In this document: piece by piece, positions 55,299-63,946 of the stretch | Layout: each line of letters begins with the position of its first letter | Numbering within the stretch: position 1 is the first letter of the stretch | Source of the DNA: JBHJGP01 sp050331695 | Lineage (GTDB): Bacteria; Pseudomonadota; Alphaproteobacteria; Geminicoccales; Geminicoccaceae | Direction: 5' to 3' | Assembly (NCBI GenBank): GCA_050331695.1 | Contig: JBHJGP010000026.1 | Span: 1-64,000 of the forward strand | Length of the DNA: 64,000 nucleotides | Made by a program: the position numbers and the translations under genes | The notes under the pieces: model-generated | Told to the model about the DNA's origin: nothing | What the model saw: the letters and a program-made list of their open reading frames with translations, nothing else | The model's database searches: none

Positions 55299-57125
55299 TC
55301 AGCGCCGGCTCTTGGCGACGGGATGTTCGGTAGCCGGGCCGGATGGTGGTGCCGCGTGGAGGGGAGGCAATAGAGTGTCCGGGGAAGGGCCGTTTCTCGG
55401 CGCCGGGGCGCGGTGGTTGCTGGTTTTGTGGTCGGGAACCGGTCTTTGCAGCCGTCGGCGTAACTCGTCGGCAAGGCGCAGGCTCAAGGCCACCACCGTG
55501 AGCGTCGGGTTCGCGTGGCCGACCGTCGGAAAGGTTGCGGCACCGGCCAGAAACAGATTGCTCACACCATGAACCCGGCAGTCGGCGTCAACCACGCCCA
55601 CCTTCGGGTCGGAGGCCATGCGGGCGCCGCCCAGTTGATGGCCACCGATACCGGCGAACCGTTCGACCGCGTCATCCAAGGCCGCGTCACCGCGATCGAA
55701 ATCGCCTTTGCCGCCGGCGCGAATCTCGTCGGCGAGCAAGCGCACCAACCGCCGTATATTGTCTTTATCAGCGGCGGTCGTTCGCCAATTGACCCGGAGT
55801 TTCGGAACGCCGTTCGCGTCTTTCGCGTTGGCGAGCTCGATACGGCTTTCCGGATTGGGCATCTGTTCGACATTGAGCTCGAAGGCCAGGACGGGGTCGC
55901 TCGACCGGGGCGCGACCGACGGCAGCCGACGGCGACCCAGGTGCGGCCCCATGAGCCAGGAAGGCCCGAAACGCAAAAGGCTCGGGAGATCCGACACCAC
56001 GTTCATCAGGTGCCGCCTGACCAGGTGGATCCGGTTTTGGTGGCGAAGCTCGTCGTGAACGAAATGATACATCCAGCTTAGGCGTCGGGCATATTCCGGC
56101 AGCAGCCAGCGGCGCAACAGATAGGCCGCCGAAAGGATCGCGTTTTGGTGATCCGGGTCGGCGATCGGTAGATGGTCCAGACGGACCACGGCATTGGCGA
56201 GACCGCGGCGCTTCTGCACCTCGTCGGTCGGCCGCAGCCGTCGTCGCGCGAAGCGGCGATCGGAGGTAAGCGCATACTGAGCCGCGAGCGGGCGCGCGTC
56301 GGCGCTTGGCCGGTAGCCGAGGATCATGCTGTCCAGATGCGTGAGATAGCAGCGACCCAGTTGGTCGTGGCGGTTACCGACACCGTTCGCGAGAACACCG
56401 TTCGATGACAGGAGGAGCCGCACCGTCTCGAGCGCGCCCATCGCCAGCACGAAATAGCGGCCACGGGCGAACAGCCGCCGGCGATCGGGCCCGGCGAGGA
56501 TCAGCTTCTCGACCTTGTTGGCGTCGGCATCAAGCTCGACATTGACGCAAGTGGTGTTGGTCAAAACCGTGAGCGCGCGGCTCTCTCCCATCTGCCGACC
56601 ATGGATCTCGGCAAGATTGTAGGGATAGCCGTAGCGCTCGATCGTCCCGTCCTCGAACCGCTCGCCGGTCCAACCGTTGATGATCGGCTGGCAGGAACCG
56701 GCGAACGCCTGGTCCTTGCCGTAAACAAAGGCTCCGGCGTCACAGAACGTGTTGGCGGTCTCGTAATAGGGCTTCAGATCGGCGAAAGAGATCGGCCAGC
56801 CGCTGGCTGGGATATGAGGCCTCGGGGCGAAATCGATGGTATCCAGCGGCACGCATCGACCGCTCCAGGCGGCCGACGTGCCGCCCAGGACACGCCGGCG
56901 ATAAAGATGAAGCGGCGGGTGAGTGGAGCCGGCGACCACCTCGCCGGTGAGATGGTCCTCACCGTCATCCCGCAGCTTGTGGTCACCCGCCTCGACGAGC
57001 AGCACGCGCGACGATGGCCCGGCGAGCGCAAGAGCGAGCGCCAGACCGGCCGGTCCTCCGCCCACCACAACGACGTCCGCCTCCAGGAGATGGTCTGGAT
57101 CCAAGGAAGATCCGTCGACGAACAT
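55299..57125 (-). CDS. GMC-family FAD-dependent oxidoreductase
   Basis: 608 residues. FAD-binding VVVVGGGPAGLALALALAG near residue 18, LGGTSAAWSGRCVPLD, and the C-terminal GMC block GGHQLGGARMASDPKVGVVDADCRVHGVSNLFLAGAATFPTVGHANPTLTVVALSLRLADEL (in three parts) with the catalytic-site His and Asn. Relatives oxidise alcohols or sugars. After the conserved end, about 50 residues form a proline-rich basic tail. Electron acceptor and substrate are not evident. No clear Shine-Dalgarno is seen at ATG 57125. Confidence 0.87.
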   Translation of the reverse strand: MFVDGSSLDPDHLLEADVVVVGGGPAGLALALALAGPSSRVLLVEAGDHKLRDDGEDHLTGEVVAGSTHPPLHLYRRRVLGGTSAAWSGRCVPLDTIDFAPRPHIPASGWPISFADLKPYYETANTFCDAGAFVYGKDQAFAGSCQPIINGWTGERFEDGTIERYGYPYNLAEIHGRQMGESRALTVLTNTTCVNVELDADANKVEKLILAGPDRRRLFARGRYFVLAMGALETVRLLLSSNGVLANGVGNRHDQLGRCYLTHLDSMILGYRPSADARPLAAQYALTSDRRFARRRLRPTDEVQKRRGLANAVVRLDHLPIADPDHQNAILSAAYLLRRWLLPEYARRLSWMYHFVHDELRHQNRIHLVRRHLMNVVSDLPSLLRFGPSWLMGPHLGRRRLPSVAPRSSDPVLAFELNVEQMPNPESRIELANAKDANGVPKLRVNWRTTAADKDNIRRLVRLLADEIRAGGKGDFDRGDAALDDAVERFAGIGGHQLGGARMASDPKVGVVDADCRVHGVSNLFLAGAATFPTVGHANPTLTVVALSLRLADELRRRLQRPVPDHKTSNHRAPAPRNGPSPDTLLPPLHAAPPSGPATEHPVAKSRR

Positions 57126-57327
57126 GATTTATCACAATCGGCAAGACAGGAGCGGGTCGAACTAGTCCGACGGAGAGAGTTCCGCCCGTATTCCGCCAGA
57201 ATAGACCTGTGAACAATCCGATGTCGAACAATGAGGTACGCTGGTATAACCCCACGTGCCATTAGACTTCCGGTTTTAATCTTTGAGGTTGTTTTTGTCG
57301 TTTGTGTTGATTTGTCTTACAGGTTTC

Positions 57328-57573
57328 TTAGCGCATTCCTAGCGCGCTCTTGTAGACGTCCAGCAGCTCCTCCTGCTCGAGCCGGTCGTGCTCCTGCATT
57401 TTGCGCAAGCGGAGCACCTGGCGCAGAATTTTGACATCGAAACCAGCGCCTTTCGCCTCGGCGAAGACTTCTTTCAATTGATCGCCAACTTCGCGCTTTT
57501 CGTCTTCAAGGCGTTCAATTCTATCGACGAGGCTGCGTAGCTGGTCTGCCGCGACGGTGTCACCATCGGCCAT
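57328..57573 (-). CDS. DUF2312 (UPF0335) protein
   Basis: 81 residues from ATG 57573 with GGAGAG 6 bases upstream. QLRSLVDRIERLEDEKREVGDQLKEVFAEAKGAGFDVK and LRKMQEHDRLEQEELLDVYKSALG (parts) are diagnostic of this nearly all-helical alphaproteobacterial family. The function is unknown; a coiled-coil nucleoid- or DNA-associated role has been suggested. Longer readings upstream are not conserved. Confidence 0.92.
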   Translation of the reverse strand: MADGDTVAADQLRSLVDRIERLEDEKREVGDQLKEVFAEAKGAGFDVKILRQVLRLRKMQEHDRLEQEELLDVYKSALGMR

Positions 57574-57836
57574 CGGACTCTCCAAACGTTGCGGGTGATC
57601 GCCGCGCGGACCGTCGAAACGCGCCGATCGAAGCCGGTGGACATAACCCGGCCCGCCGCTCCCGCCAAGACTTGAGATCGCCGCCACACTCAGCGGTTTC
57701 CTTGAGTGCAAGCGTTGTTTGTGAACAGCTGCAGAACGGCTTATCGACTTGTGCGGAAGCGCGCCTCGCCCCACATGCGACAAGCTGACCGGAAAAACCG
57801 GGCCGCTTGAGAGCGGCGACATGAAGGAGACGCATG

Positions 57837-58499
57837 ATGTCACTGCAGATTGGCGAGACCGCGCCGGACTTCGAGGCCGAGACCACCCAGGGCAAGATCC
57901 GATTTCACGATTGGATCGGTGACGGTTGGGCGGTGATCTTCTCTCATCCCAAGGACTTCACGCCCGTGTGCACGACCGAGCTCGGTTACATGGCGGGACT
58001 GTTGCCGGAGTTCGAGAAGCGCAACACCAAGATCATCGGTCTCAGCGTCGATCCGGTGTCGAGCCACACAGAATGGGCGAAAGATATCGAAGAGGTCACC
58101 GGTCACTACCCTTCATACCCGATGATCGGCGATCATGACTTGGCGATCGCCAAGCTCTACCGAATGCTTCCCGCCGATGCCGGCAACAGCTCCGAGGGGC
58201 GAACCGCCGTGAGCAATGCGACTGTCCGCAATGTCTACATCGTCGGGCCGGACAAGAAGGTGAAGCTGGTGATCACCTATCCCATGAGCACGGGCCGGAA
58301 TTTCGATGAGATCCTGCGGGTCCTGGATTCGCTGCAACTGACCGCCGAGCACCAAGTCGCGACGCCGGTCAATTGGAAGAATGGCGACGAGGTGATCATC
58401 GTCTCGGCGGTGTCGGACGAGGATGCCAAGAAAAAATATCCGCAGGGCTGGCGCGCGCCCAAACCTTACATCCGCTACGTCGATCAGCCCTCCGGATGA
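57837..58499 (+). CDS. 1-Cys peroxiredoxin (Prx6 type)
   Basis: 220 residues from ATG 57837. AAGGAG sits 7 bases before this ATG and only 4 before the tandem ATG at 57834. The active site is DFTPVCTTELG (Cys45); it is the only cysteine in the protein, which defines the 1-Cys group. GETAPDFEAETTQGKIRFHDWIGD and NWKNGDEVIIVSAVSDEDAKKKYPQGW are Prx6 hallmarks. It reduces peroxides in the cytoplasm with an external thiol. Its last 16 bases overlap the convergent mepA. Confidence 0.93.
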   Translation: MSLQIGETAPDFEAETTQGKIRFHDWIGDGWAVIFSHPKDFTPVCTTELGYMAGLLPEFEKRNTKIIGLSVDPVSSHTEWAKDIEEVTGHYPSYPMIGDHDLAIAKLYRMLPADAGNSSEGRTAVSNATVRNVYIVGPDKKVKLVITYPMSTGRNFDEILRVLDSLQLTAEHQVATPVNWKNGDEVIIVSAVSDEDAKKKYPQGWRAPKPYIRYVDQPSG

Positions 58500-59371
58500 G
58501 TGTCAGGCTGGTCGGTCACCAGCGAGCGGCACTGTTCCGGAAGGTCGGCTAGCTCAAGCTCCCGGGATGGTGCCGCTGAAGCTGCCGCGAGGCGGCGGGC
58601 GGCATCGTCGGAGAACCACCAGGCCAGCGAACTGTCGCAGCCGTCGCCCGCCGGCGGCGGAGGCTGATCGACGCAGCTATCGTCGCCGTCCGGACAGTTG
58701 AGCCTGACGTGGAAATGGTAGTGGTGACCCCACCAGGGACGGATTTTCGCGAGCCAGTTCCGGTTACCGTCGACGGTCTCGCAAAGCGCTCGTTTGATCG
58801 CCGGATTGACGAAAATGCGTGCGACTTCCGGGAAGCGGGCGGCCGTTTCCAACAGCTTGACGTGCTCGCGCCGAAAACGCGCGGGATCGACGGTCTTGCC
58901 GTCGGAACCGAGCATGGAGACGGCCGACAGGGTTTCCCGTTCGTCAGTTTCCAGCGGTTCGTCCGGTGCCGGCAGGAACCAGAGATCGGCATCGAGGCCA
59001 ATCTGATGCGACCGGTGGCCCGTGAGCATTGGTCCGCCGCGGGGCTGTGCCAGGTCACCGACCAGGAGACCCGGCCAGCCACCGGCCTGCGCCGCCTCGG
59101 CGAAATCCTCGATGAAACGGATCAGCCGGGGATGACCCCAATAGCGATTGCGTGAAAGCCGCATTGCCTGCCAGCTATCGCCTGTCGCAGCCAACCGCTC
59201 GGCGCCGAGCAGACAGCCCTTGCTGTAGCCGCCGATCGCTGCCGGTGTCGCGGCTGACGCGGGCCTGGCGACGTGGCCGAAACGCTCGCGCGCTGGCGGC
59301 TCCTGGGGGAAGGCGCCGGCGACGAGGCAACAGGAGGCGAGGGTAAAGGCGACCGCTAATCTGGCGCGCAT
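58484..59371 (-). CDS. mepA: Penicillin-insensitive murein endopeptidase MepA
   Basis: 295 residues with a signal peptide (LAVAFTLASCCLVAGAFP). LAS-family zinc residues are visible in LTGHRSHQIGLDADLWF (His, Asp) and WGHHYHFHVRLNCP (His). It cleaves D-Ala-meso-DAP cross-links in peptidoglycan in the periplasm. The C-terminal cysteines (CPDGDDSC, CDSS, CRS) probably pair. It follows the SDR gene on the minus strand with a 3-base gap. Confidence 0.92.
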   Translation of the reverse strand: MRARLAVAFTLASCCLVAGAFPQEPPARERFGHVARPASAATPAAIGGYSKGCLLGAERLAATGDSWQAMRLSRNRYWGHPRLIRFIEDFAEAAQAGGWPGLLVGDLAQPRGGPMLTGHRSHQIGLDADLWFLPAPDEPLETDERETLSAVSMLGSDGKTVDPARFRREHVKLLETAARFPEVARIFVNPAIKRALCETVDGNRNWLAKIRPWWGHHYHFHVRLNCPDGDDSCVDQPPPPAGDGCDSSLAWWFSDDAARRLAAASAAPSRELELADLPEQCRSLVTDQPDTHPEG

Positions 59372-59374
59372 CGC

Positions 59375-60154
59375 TCAGAGCGTGCCCGGAAATGCGCCGC
59401 CATCGAGAAGCAGATTTTGGCCTGTAATGTATCCGGCCCACTGGCTGCACAAAAACGCGCAAGCCGCTCCGAACTCCTCCGGATCACCATAGCGCTTGGC
59501 CGGGTTTTCGTTGCGCCTAACCTCCCGGGCCTGGTCGACGTCAATGCCTCTGGCCTTGGCGAAGGCGGCCAGCGTTCCCTCCAGGCGGTCGGTATCGAAC
59601 GGGCCCGGCAGGAGGTTGTTGATCGTCACATTGTGGGCGACCGTCTGGCGTGCGATCCCGGCAACGAAACCGGTAAGCCCCGCCCGGGCGCCATTGGAAA
59701 GGCCTAAGGTGGGGATCGGCGCCTTCACCGCGCCGGACGTGATGTTCACGATCCGTCCGAACTTGCGGGAGATCATGCCGTCGACCGTGGCCTTGATCAG
59801 CTCGATCGGCGTCAGCATGTTGCTGTTGACCGCTTTGATCCAATCGCCCCGATCCCAATCCCGGAAGTCGCCCGGCGGCGGGCCGCCGGCGTTGTTGACG
59901 AGGATGTCGGGCTCCGGACAGGCGTCCAGCAAGGCCGCGCGTCCCTCGTCGGTGGTCACGTCCCCGGCAATGCCGGTGATGTTTCCACCGGTCTCGGACT
60001 TCAGTTCCTCGACCGTTCGGGACAAAACATCCTCGCGCCGGCCGTTCACGACCACCTCGACGCCGTCGAAAAGCAAGTGCCTGGCGCAGGCGCGGCCCAA
60101 CCCTCGGCTTCCGGCGCAAACGATGGCTCGCTTGCCGGCTATCCCCAAATCCAT
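59375..60154 (-). CDS. SDR-family protein lacking the Tyr-Lys pair
   Basis: 259 residues from ATG 60154. The cofactor loop is CAGSRGLGRA (residues 13-22), a variant of TGxxxGIG. NNAGGPPPGDFRDW and NITSGAVKAP are SDR-like. Where classical members have YxxxK, the sequence reads LGLSNGARAGLTGF, with no Tyr or Lys, so the usual proton relay is missing. Homologues with SNGARAG are an established divergent subgroup. It may catalyse a different reaction or be regulatory. The C-terminal YITGQNLLLDGGAFPGTL is normal. Confidence 0.85.
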   Translation of the reverse strand: MDLGIAGKRAIVCAGSRGLGRACARHLLFDGVEVVVNGRREDVLSRTVEELKSETGGNITGIAGDVTTDEGRAALLDACPEPDILVNNAGGPPPGDFRDWDRGDWIKAVNSNMLTPIELIKATVDGMISRKFGRIVNITSGAVKAPIPTLGLSNGARAGLTGFVAGIARQTVAHNVTINNLLPGPFDTDRLEGTLAAFAKARGIDVDQAREVRRNENPAKRYGDPEEFGAACAFLCSQWAGYITGQNLLLDGGAFPGTL

Positions 60155-60253
60155 TCTTGTCCGCCTATTCTCTCGAGTTGCGATCTGGCTCCATAGTGGC
60201 GGATCCAACCGCGACGGCAAACCGTTCTTCGGACCGGCGCTGAGCCTTCGGTC

Positions 60254-60799
60254 TCAAAAACCGTCGAGGCGGCCCTGGGCGACCCGGTTGCCCGTGATCA
60301 GCGAGAACACCGCAGCCTCGGCTCCGGAGCCCTTTTTGGTAGTGGTTAGGACCAACAGCGCCCGCCGATCGCAAAGCCGGCTCAAAAAAGCCATTTGCCC
60401 CTCGATAGTGAGCGGGTTTCCAGTCCTAGCACTGTCCCGGAGAACGCGCCAAGCGGCCTGAAACTGGCTGGCATTGGCGGCAAGCGCCCGGCGAAGGAGC
60501 GGGCCTCCTTCCTCGAGATCGGAAGGCCGGAGGCCGGCTTCGGCGCGCAGGACGTAAGCGATCTCAAATCGATCCGCTTTCATGCGCGTCGCCGCATCCA
60601 TGGCCAATTGGCGGTCGAGCAGCATGAGAAGCCTGTCGCCGGAGCGATCGTGGATGCCAGCCCAGGTGGGGGGTGGCACGAACAGACAATGATGGTCGAA
60701 TGGATAGATCGAGCGAAGGCGCTCGATCTCGTCGGCCGCCGCGGCAAAGGGCAGCATCAAGAGTAATAGCCAGGCGCAGCGCCATTTGGGCATTGTCAT
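60254..60799 (-). CDS. Exported small protein of unknown function
   Basis: 181 residues with a signal peptide (CAWLLLLMLPFAAAADE). The mature part has DHHCLFVPPPTWAGIHDRSGDRLLMLLDRQLAMDA, and a C-terminal LSRLCDRRALLVLTTTKKGSGAEAAVFSLI. I do not recognise the family; a lone pair of cysteines may form a disulfide. ATG 60799 and ATG 60793 are both possible starts. It probably belongs to the periplasm. Confidence 0.6.
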   Translation of the reverse strand: MTMPKWRCAWLLLLMLPFAAAADEIERLRSIYPFDHHCLFVPPPTWAGIHDRSGDRLLMLLDRQLAMDAATRMKADRFEIAYVLRAEAGLRPSDLEEGGPLLRRALAANASQFQAAWRVLRDSARTGNPLTIEGQMAFLSRLCDRRALLVLTTTKKGSGAEAAVFSLITGNRVAQGRLDGF

Positions 60800-60964
60800 T
60801 GCTGACCTCCGGTTAGGGCCAGAAGTATCGCATTATAAATCATTTGCGCCCGGAAGTCGTGACCTCAGACCAGCACCGGGTCGTGGCCGCGCAGGATGGC
60901 AAGGCCTGCGCTTTCCCGACCGGATCGCCGTTCTACGTTGGGACGGAAACAGGGTGATAGGATC

Positions 60965-61000
60965 ATGACAAACATTGCGTCGCGGCGCATCGGCGAATGA
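60965..61000 (+). CDS. Possible 11-residue upstream ORF coupled to the SOUL gene
   Basis: ATG 60965, preceded by TAGGA, opens MTNIASRRIGE and stops at TGA 60998-61000, overlapping the ATG of the next gene as ATGA. That gene has no obvious Shine-Dalgarno of its own, so it may be translated by coupling from this short frame. No conservation evidence is available. Confidence 0.3.
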   Translation: MTNIASRRIGE

Positions 61001-61641
61001 AGCGCCAAGTTTTACTCGGAATAGGCTTGATGGGAGTGATGATGCTGGCGAGTGCTTGCTCTGTCTTCGGCGTCCGGTCTGGTCTCGAGCAGGCGACCTA
61101 TCAGGTCGAGGAGACCGTCGGCGACGAGATCGAGATCCGCCATTACGAGCCCCAGATTGCCGTGAAAACCAGCAGCGAGAAGGGCCCCGGCGAGGCGGAC
61201 AGCGAGGCCTTCCGTCGGTTGTTTCGCTACATCTCGGGCGCCAACCGGGGAGAGACGAAAATTGCGATGACCACGCCGGTGGAGACCAACCGCGGCGGCC
61301 AAGAGATCGCCATGACCGCGCCGGTGTCCACGGAACGAGGCGAAAACGCTCTGGAGATGATGTTTTTTCTGCCCTCCGGTTACACGCTGGCCACGGCGCC
61401 TGAGCCTACCGATCCCGACGTGAGGCTTGTCGAAACGCCGGGCCGGCGGATGGCCGTGAGCCGTTTTACCGGCTTCGGTGGCCGCGATCGGGTGGCGGCG
61501 GAAACGGAGGAGCTTTTGGCCCGACTGGAAGCAAGCGACTGGCGTGTCGACGGGACGCCGGTCACGCTGTTCTACGACCCGCCCTGGACGATCCCGTACC
61601 TGCGACGGAACGAGGTCGCTGTCAGCGTGACCCGTGAATAG
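60997..61641 (+). CDS. SOUL heme-binding family lipoprotein
   Basis: 214 residues. Lipobox LASAC-S follows the hydrophobic segment VLLGIGLMGVMMLASA, so the protein is probably an envelope lipoprotein. The SOUL/HEBP core is clear: YQVEETVGDEIEIRHYEPQIAVKT, FRRLFRYISGANRGETKIAMTTPVE, EIAMTAPVSTE, MMFFLPSGYT and FTGFGGRDRV. Such proteins bind heme or related tetrapyrroles in eukaryotes; bacterial roles are unclear. It may be translated by coupling from a short upstream frame. Confidence 0.88.
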   Translation: MKRQVLLGIGLMGVMMLASACSVFGVRSGLEQATYQVEETVGDEIEIRHYEPQIAVKTSSEKGPGEADSEAFRRLFRYISGANRGETKIAMTTPVETNRGGQEIAMTAPVSTERGENALEMMFFLPSGYTLATAPEPTDPDVRLVETPGRRMAVSRFTGFGGRDRVAAETEELLARLEASDWRVDGTPVTLFYDPPWTIPYLRRNEVAVSVTRE

Positions 61642-61770
61642 CGCCGACAGATAGGTTTGCCGGATCGCGCCTAGCAGCGGTATATTTTGAGTCAGCAGCT
61701 TCTCAACCAGAAATGCCTTCTTGTTTGGCTTAGCGCGGTTTGTTGAGACCGGTTTCGTCCAACGAGGCGT

Positions 61771-62895
61771 TCAGGCTGACTGCACTCGCTCTTTCAACTC
61801 TTCCGCCATGACCCAAACCTGCCCGAGCGGTCGAGGTGCCACCCGGGTCGGTGCGGTGTTAGAATATCGGGTGGCGTTGCCGAGCAGCGTCCTTTTCTGT
61901 GTCGCCTGAAAAGTTTCATTGTGGGAAATCGCGGCCTTAACCGCATCGTATAATGAATTCAGTTCGTCAGAGTAATCAGCGACGATCGATCCGGATTTTC
62001 CTGTCTGATGGAATTGTTTTTCTTCGTCGCTTAACAAGTGGTGAGCGGCGGAGAGATCGATGGAAAGAAAATTTTCAAGTTCGTTGATAGCGTTTTTGTC
62101 AAATTTTTCAGCAATAAGTGTGATCGTGTGGGGGAAGGTCCTGATGAAATCAGCCCAAAACTGAATAAAATCTAGCCAGGCGGTCAACTCATTTTTGACG
62201 GAAGTGCTGTCGCTCTTCTTCCTAAGCTTCGCCAGAGAGATCAGCGTCTGGACGGGATCTCTTATGGTGAATACATGCTTCGAGTGGAAAAAGCGGGCTT
62301 CAAAAAATTCCCTGACCTCTGCAGGCGGTACGCGAGCGAAGTGGAAATGACTGAAAGCCACTTTCTCCCCCAACCTATTGTAAAATTTTCGAGCCTCAAA
62401 AAGCCAGTCCAGCCAATCATGCGCTCTGTCGGCAACAAAATTTGGAGCATAAGACGTTTTGGTGATCTGGTTCGCGAAACTTATATGTTGTTTGTTAAAC
62501 CAGTCTTGAAAATTTTTGTCCTTTTTTCTCATGAAAAAGTAGGACTCTGCTAAAATTAGCGTGTCTGCATCTGTGTTGAGGCAATTGGTAAGAATGGAGG
62601 TGTTGGATCGGGCAAACCCAAAAACAAAGATCATGTCCGCCGCGATCTCACGGCATTTTTCCACCTCGAGCGAATTTGCCAACGTGACGGATGAATTATT
62701 GTGATCGTTCGATGAATGCGCGGGCGTGTCGACCGGTGATGAGCGGCTAATGTGATGTCCGATGATCTCACTCAACCTTTTGACGGCCTCATGGGTCGAT
62801 TGAACCTCCTGATCGAGGCGTTCGACCTTGTCGGCGAGGGCATGGGTTCCGAAAAGCCGCCAGAGCAGCGATTTAAGGGTTTGCTTCGGCTGCAT
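61771..62895 (-). CDS. Sulfotransferase-like protein in an AT-rich segment
   Basis: 374 residues from ATG 62895 (GGAG and AGGGG upstream). An N-terminal coiled-coil-like stretch (KVERLDQEVQSTHEAVKRLSEI) is followed by a PAPS-sulfotransferase fold: the 5' loop FVFGFARSNTSILTNCL in the place of GxPRSGTT, and the 3' loop HVFTIRDPVQTLISLAK. The acceptor is unknown. Base composition from 61.9 to 62.8 kb is visibly richer in A and T than the flanks, with codon use (AAA, AAT, TTT, ATT) to match, which suggests lateral transfer. Such genes often belong to surface-glycan islands. Confidence 0.78.
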   Translation of the reverse strand: MQPKQTLKSLLWRLFGTHALADKVERLDQEVQSTHEAVKRLSEIIGHHISRSSPVDTPAHSSNDHNNSSVTLANSLEVEKCREIAADMIFVFGFARSNTSILTNCLNTDADTLILAESYFFMRKKDKNFQDWFNKQHISFANQITKTSYAPNFVADRAHDWLDWLFEARKFYNRLGEKVAFSHFHFARVPPAEVREFFEARFFHSKHVFTIRDPVQTLISLAKLRKKSDSTSVKNELTAWLDFIQFWADFIRTFPHTITLIAEKFDKNAINELENFLSIDLSAAHHLLSDEEKQFHQTGKSGSIVADYSDELNSLYDAVKAAISHNETFQATQKRTLLGNATRYSNTAPTRVAPRPLGQVWVMAEELKERVQSA

Positions 62896-63340
62896 GCCCC
62901 TACTCCGAAGTTTCATGAGTTTTTGTGGCCGGATCCCGTGAGAGCCCGCCTCGGAGCATCCCTTGAAAAACGGGTGAAGCGGAAAAGGGGCCGGCAATGG
63001 CTGTTTGACAGAAACGGCGAAGTGTGGGGAGAAAACCTAAAGCCAACCTCGGGTATGGCTTGCCGGGCTTCCTATCGAGGCTTCCGACGGACTGTACTTG
63101 TATCTGCGATCGATCCACATGGTGAGTGGGGCGATGGTTCATCGGAGCTCAAGACCTGCGGAACGATGCCATGCTGCTCAGCTGACGTTTGAGGGGTTTA
63201 TCGCCCTTTGACGCCTGGGCGTTGGTGGTGGTCATGTCGATAACCTCTTTGCCGTAACACCGGCGAGGTGTCGGCGCCAGTGAACGCGTGTGTGAAAATC
63301 GATCGGGGTCGGGTTGGAGACGGCGGCCAGGGAGCGGGTC
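62896..63340. other. 445-base gap without a convincing gene
   Basis: Between the sulfotransferase-like gene and the Smr gene I see no conserved protein. One 28-residue minus-strand frame (63149-63235) with AGAGG 9 bases upstream, starting MTTTNAQASKGDKPLKRQLSS, could be a small peptide or the remains of a larger gene. Promoters for the two divergent genes should lie here but none matches the consensus well. Confidence 0.45.
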
Positions 63341-63946
63341 TTGTCGAAGCGGAAACGCGTGGTTGGGGAGGACGAGCGCAAGCTTTGGACGCAAGCGACG
63401 CGCGACGTCGTCGCGCGTCAATCGCATCGAAACCATGCGCCGATCGATACGCCGGCGGCGCGTGAGCGGCCAAAAGTCCCGAAGATCGACATCGGCAATC
63501 CGGTGCAGACGGCGATCGGCAATGGGCTGAACGGTCTTGGTTCGTTTCCGGAGTTACACTCGCGAGCCAAAGACGCGTTCCGGGCCCGGGATGCCCTGTC
63601 GCCATCCGCGCGTGATATGGACGAGCGGCCGGCCACCGGGCTCTCGCGCCGCCAGAGGCGCAAGGTCAAGGTCGACCGTCGGATCGACCTCCACGGGCTG
63701 ACCCGGGAGCGAGCCCGCCAGCGGCTCTTAAATTTTCTTCGTGATGCACGGCGCGAAAGGGCAGGGACCGTCTTGGTGATTACCGGTGTGGGCCGGGATC
63801 GCCAAGGTGTGCTGAAGACGGCTCTGCCCTTGTGGCTCGCCGAACCGGACTTTCGTACGCTTGTCGCCAGTTGGTCTCAGGCGAACCGAAGTGACGGCGG
63901 CGACGGGGCATTTTACCTTGTGTTGAGCCGTCGGGGGATCGCCTGA
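63341..63946 (+). CDS. Smr-domain protein (MutS2 C-terminal type)
   Basis: 201 residues from TTG 63341, favoured by GGGAG 7 bases upstream and a basic start SKRKRVVGEDERKLW. An unstructured linker leads to the Smr domain at about residues 115-195: IDLHGLTRERARQRLLNFLRDAR with the DLHG catalytic motif, VITGVGRDRQGVLKTALPLWL and GGDGAFYLVLSR. Stand-alone Smr proteins are predicted or shown nucleases on RNA or branched DNA. The usual TGxG motif reads TGVG here. A weak hairpin (63947-63960, GCCAG/CTGGC) follows the stop. Confidence 0.85.
   Translation: MSKRKRVVGEDERKLWTQATRDVVARQSHRNHAPIDTPAARERPKVPKIDIGNPVQTAIGNGLNGLGSFPELHSRAKDAFRARDALSPSARDMDERPATGLSRRQRRKVKVDRRIDLHGLTRERARQRLLNFLRDARRERAGTVLVITGVGRDRQGVLKTALPLWLAEPDFRTLVASWSQANRSDGGDGAFYLVLSRRGIA

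Noticed and set aside
60786..60968. Small frame between the exported unknown protein and the SOUL gene
   Set aside because: No Shine-Dalgarno, no recognisable sequence, and it starts within the start region of the opposite gene.
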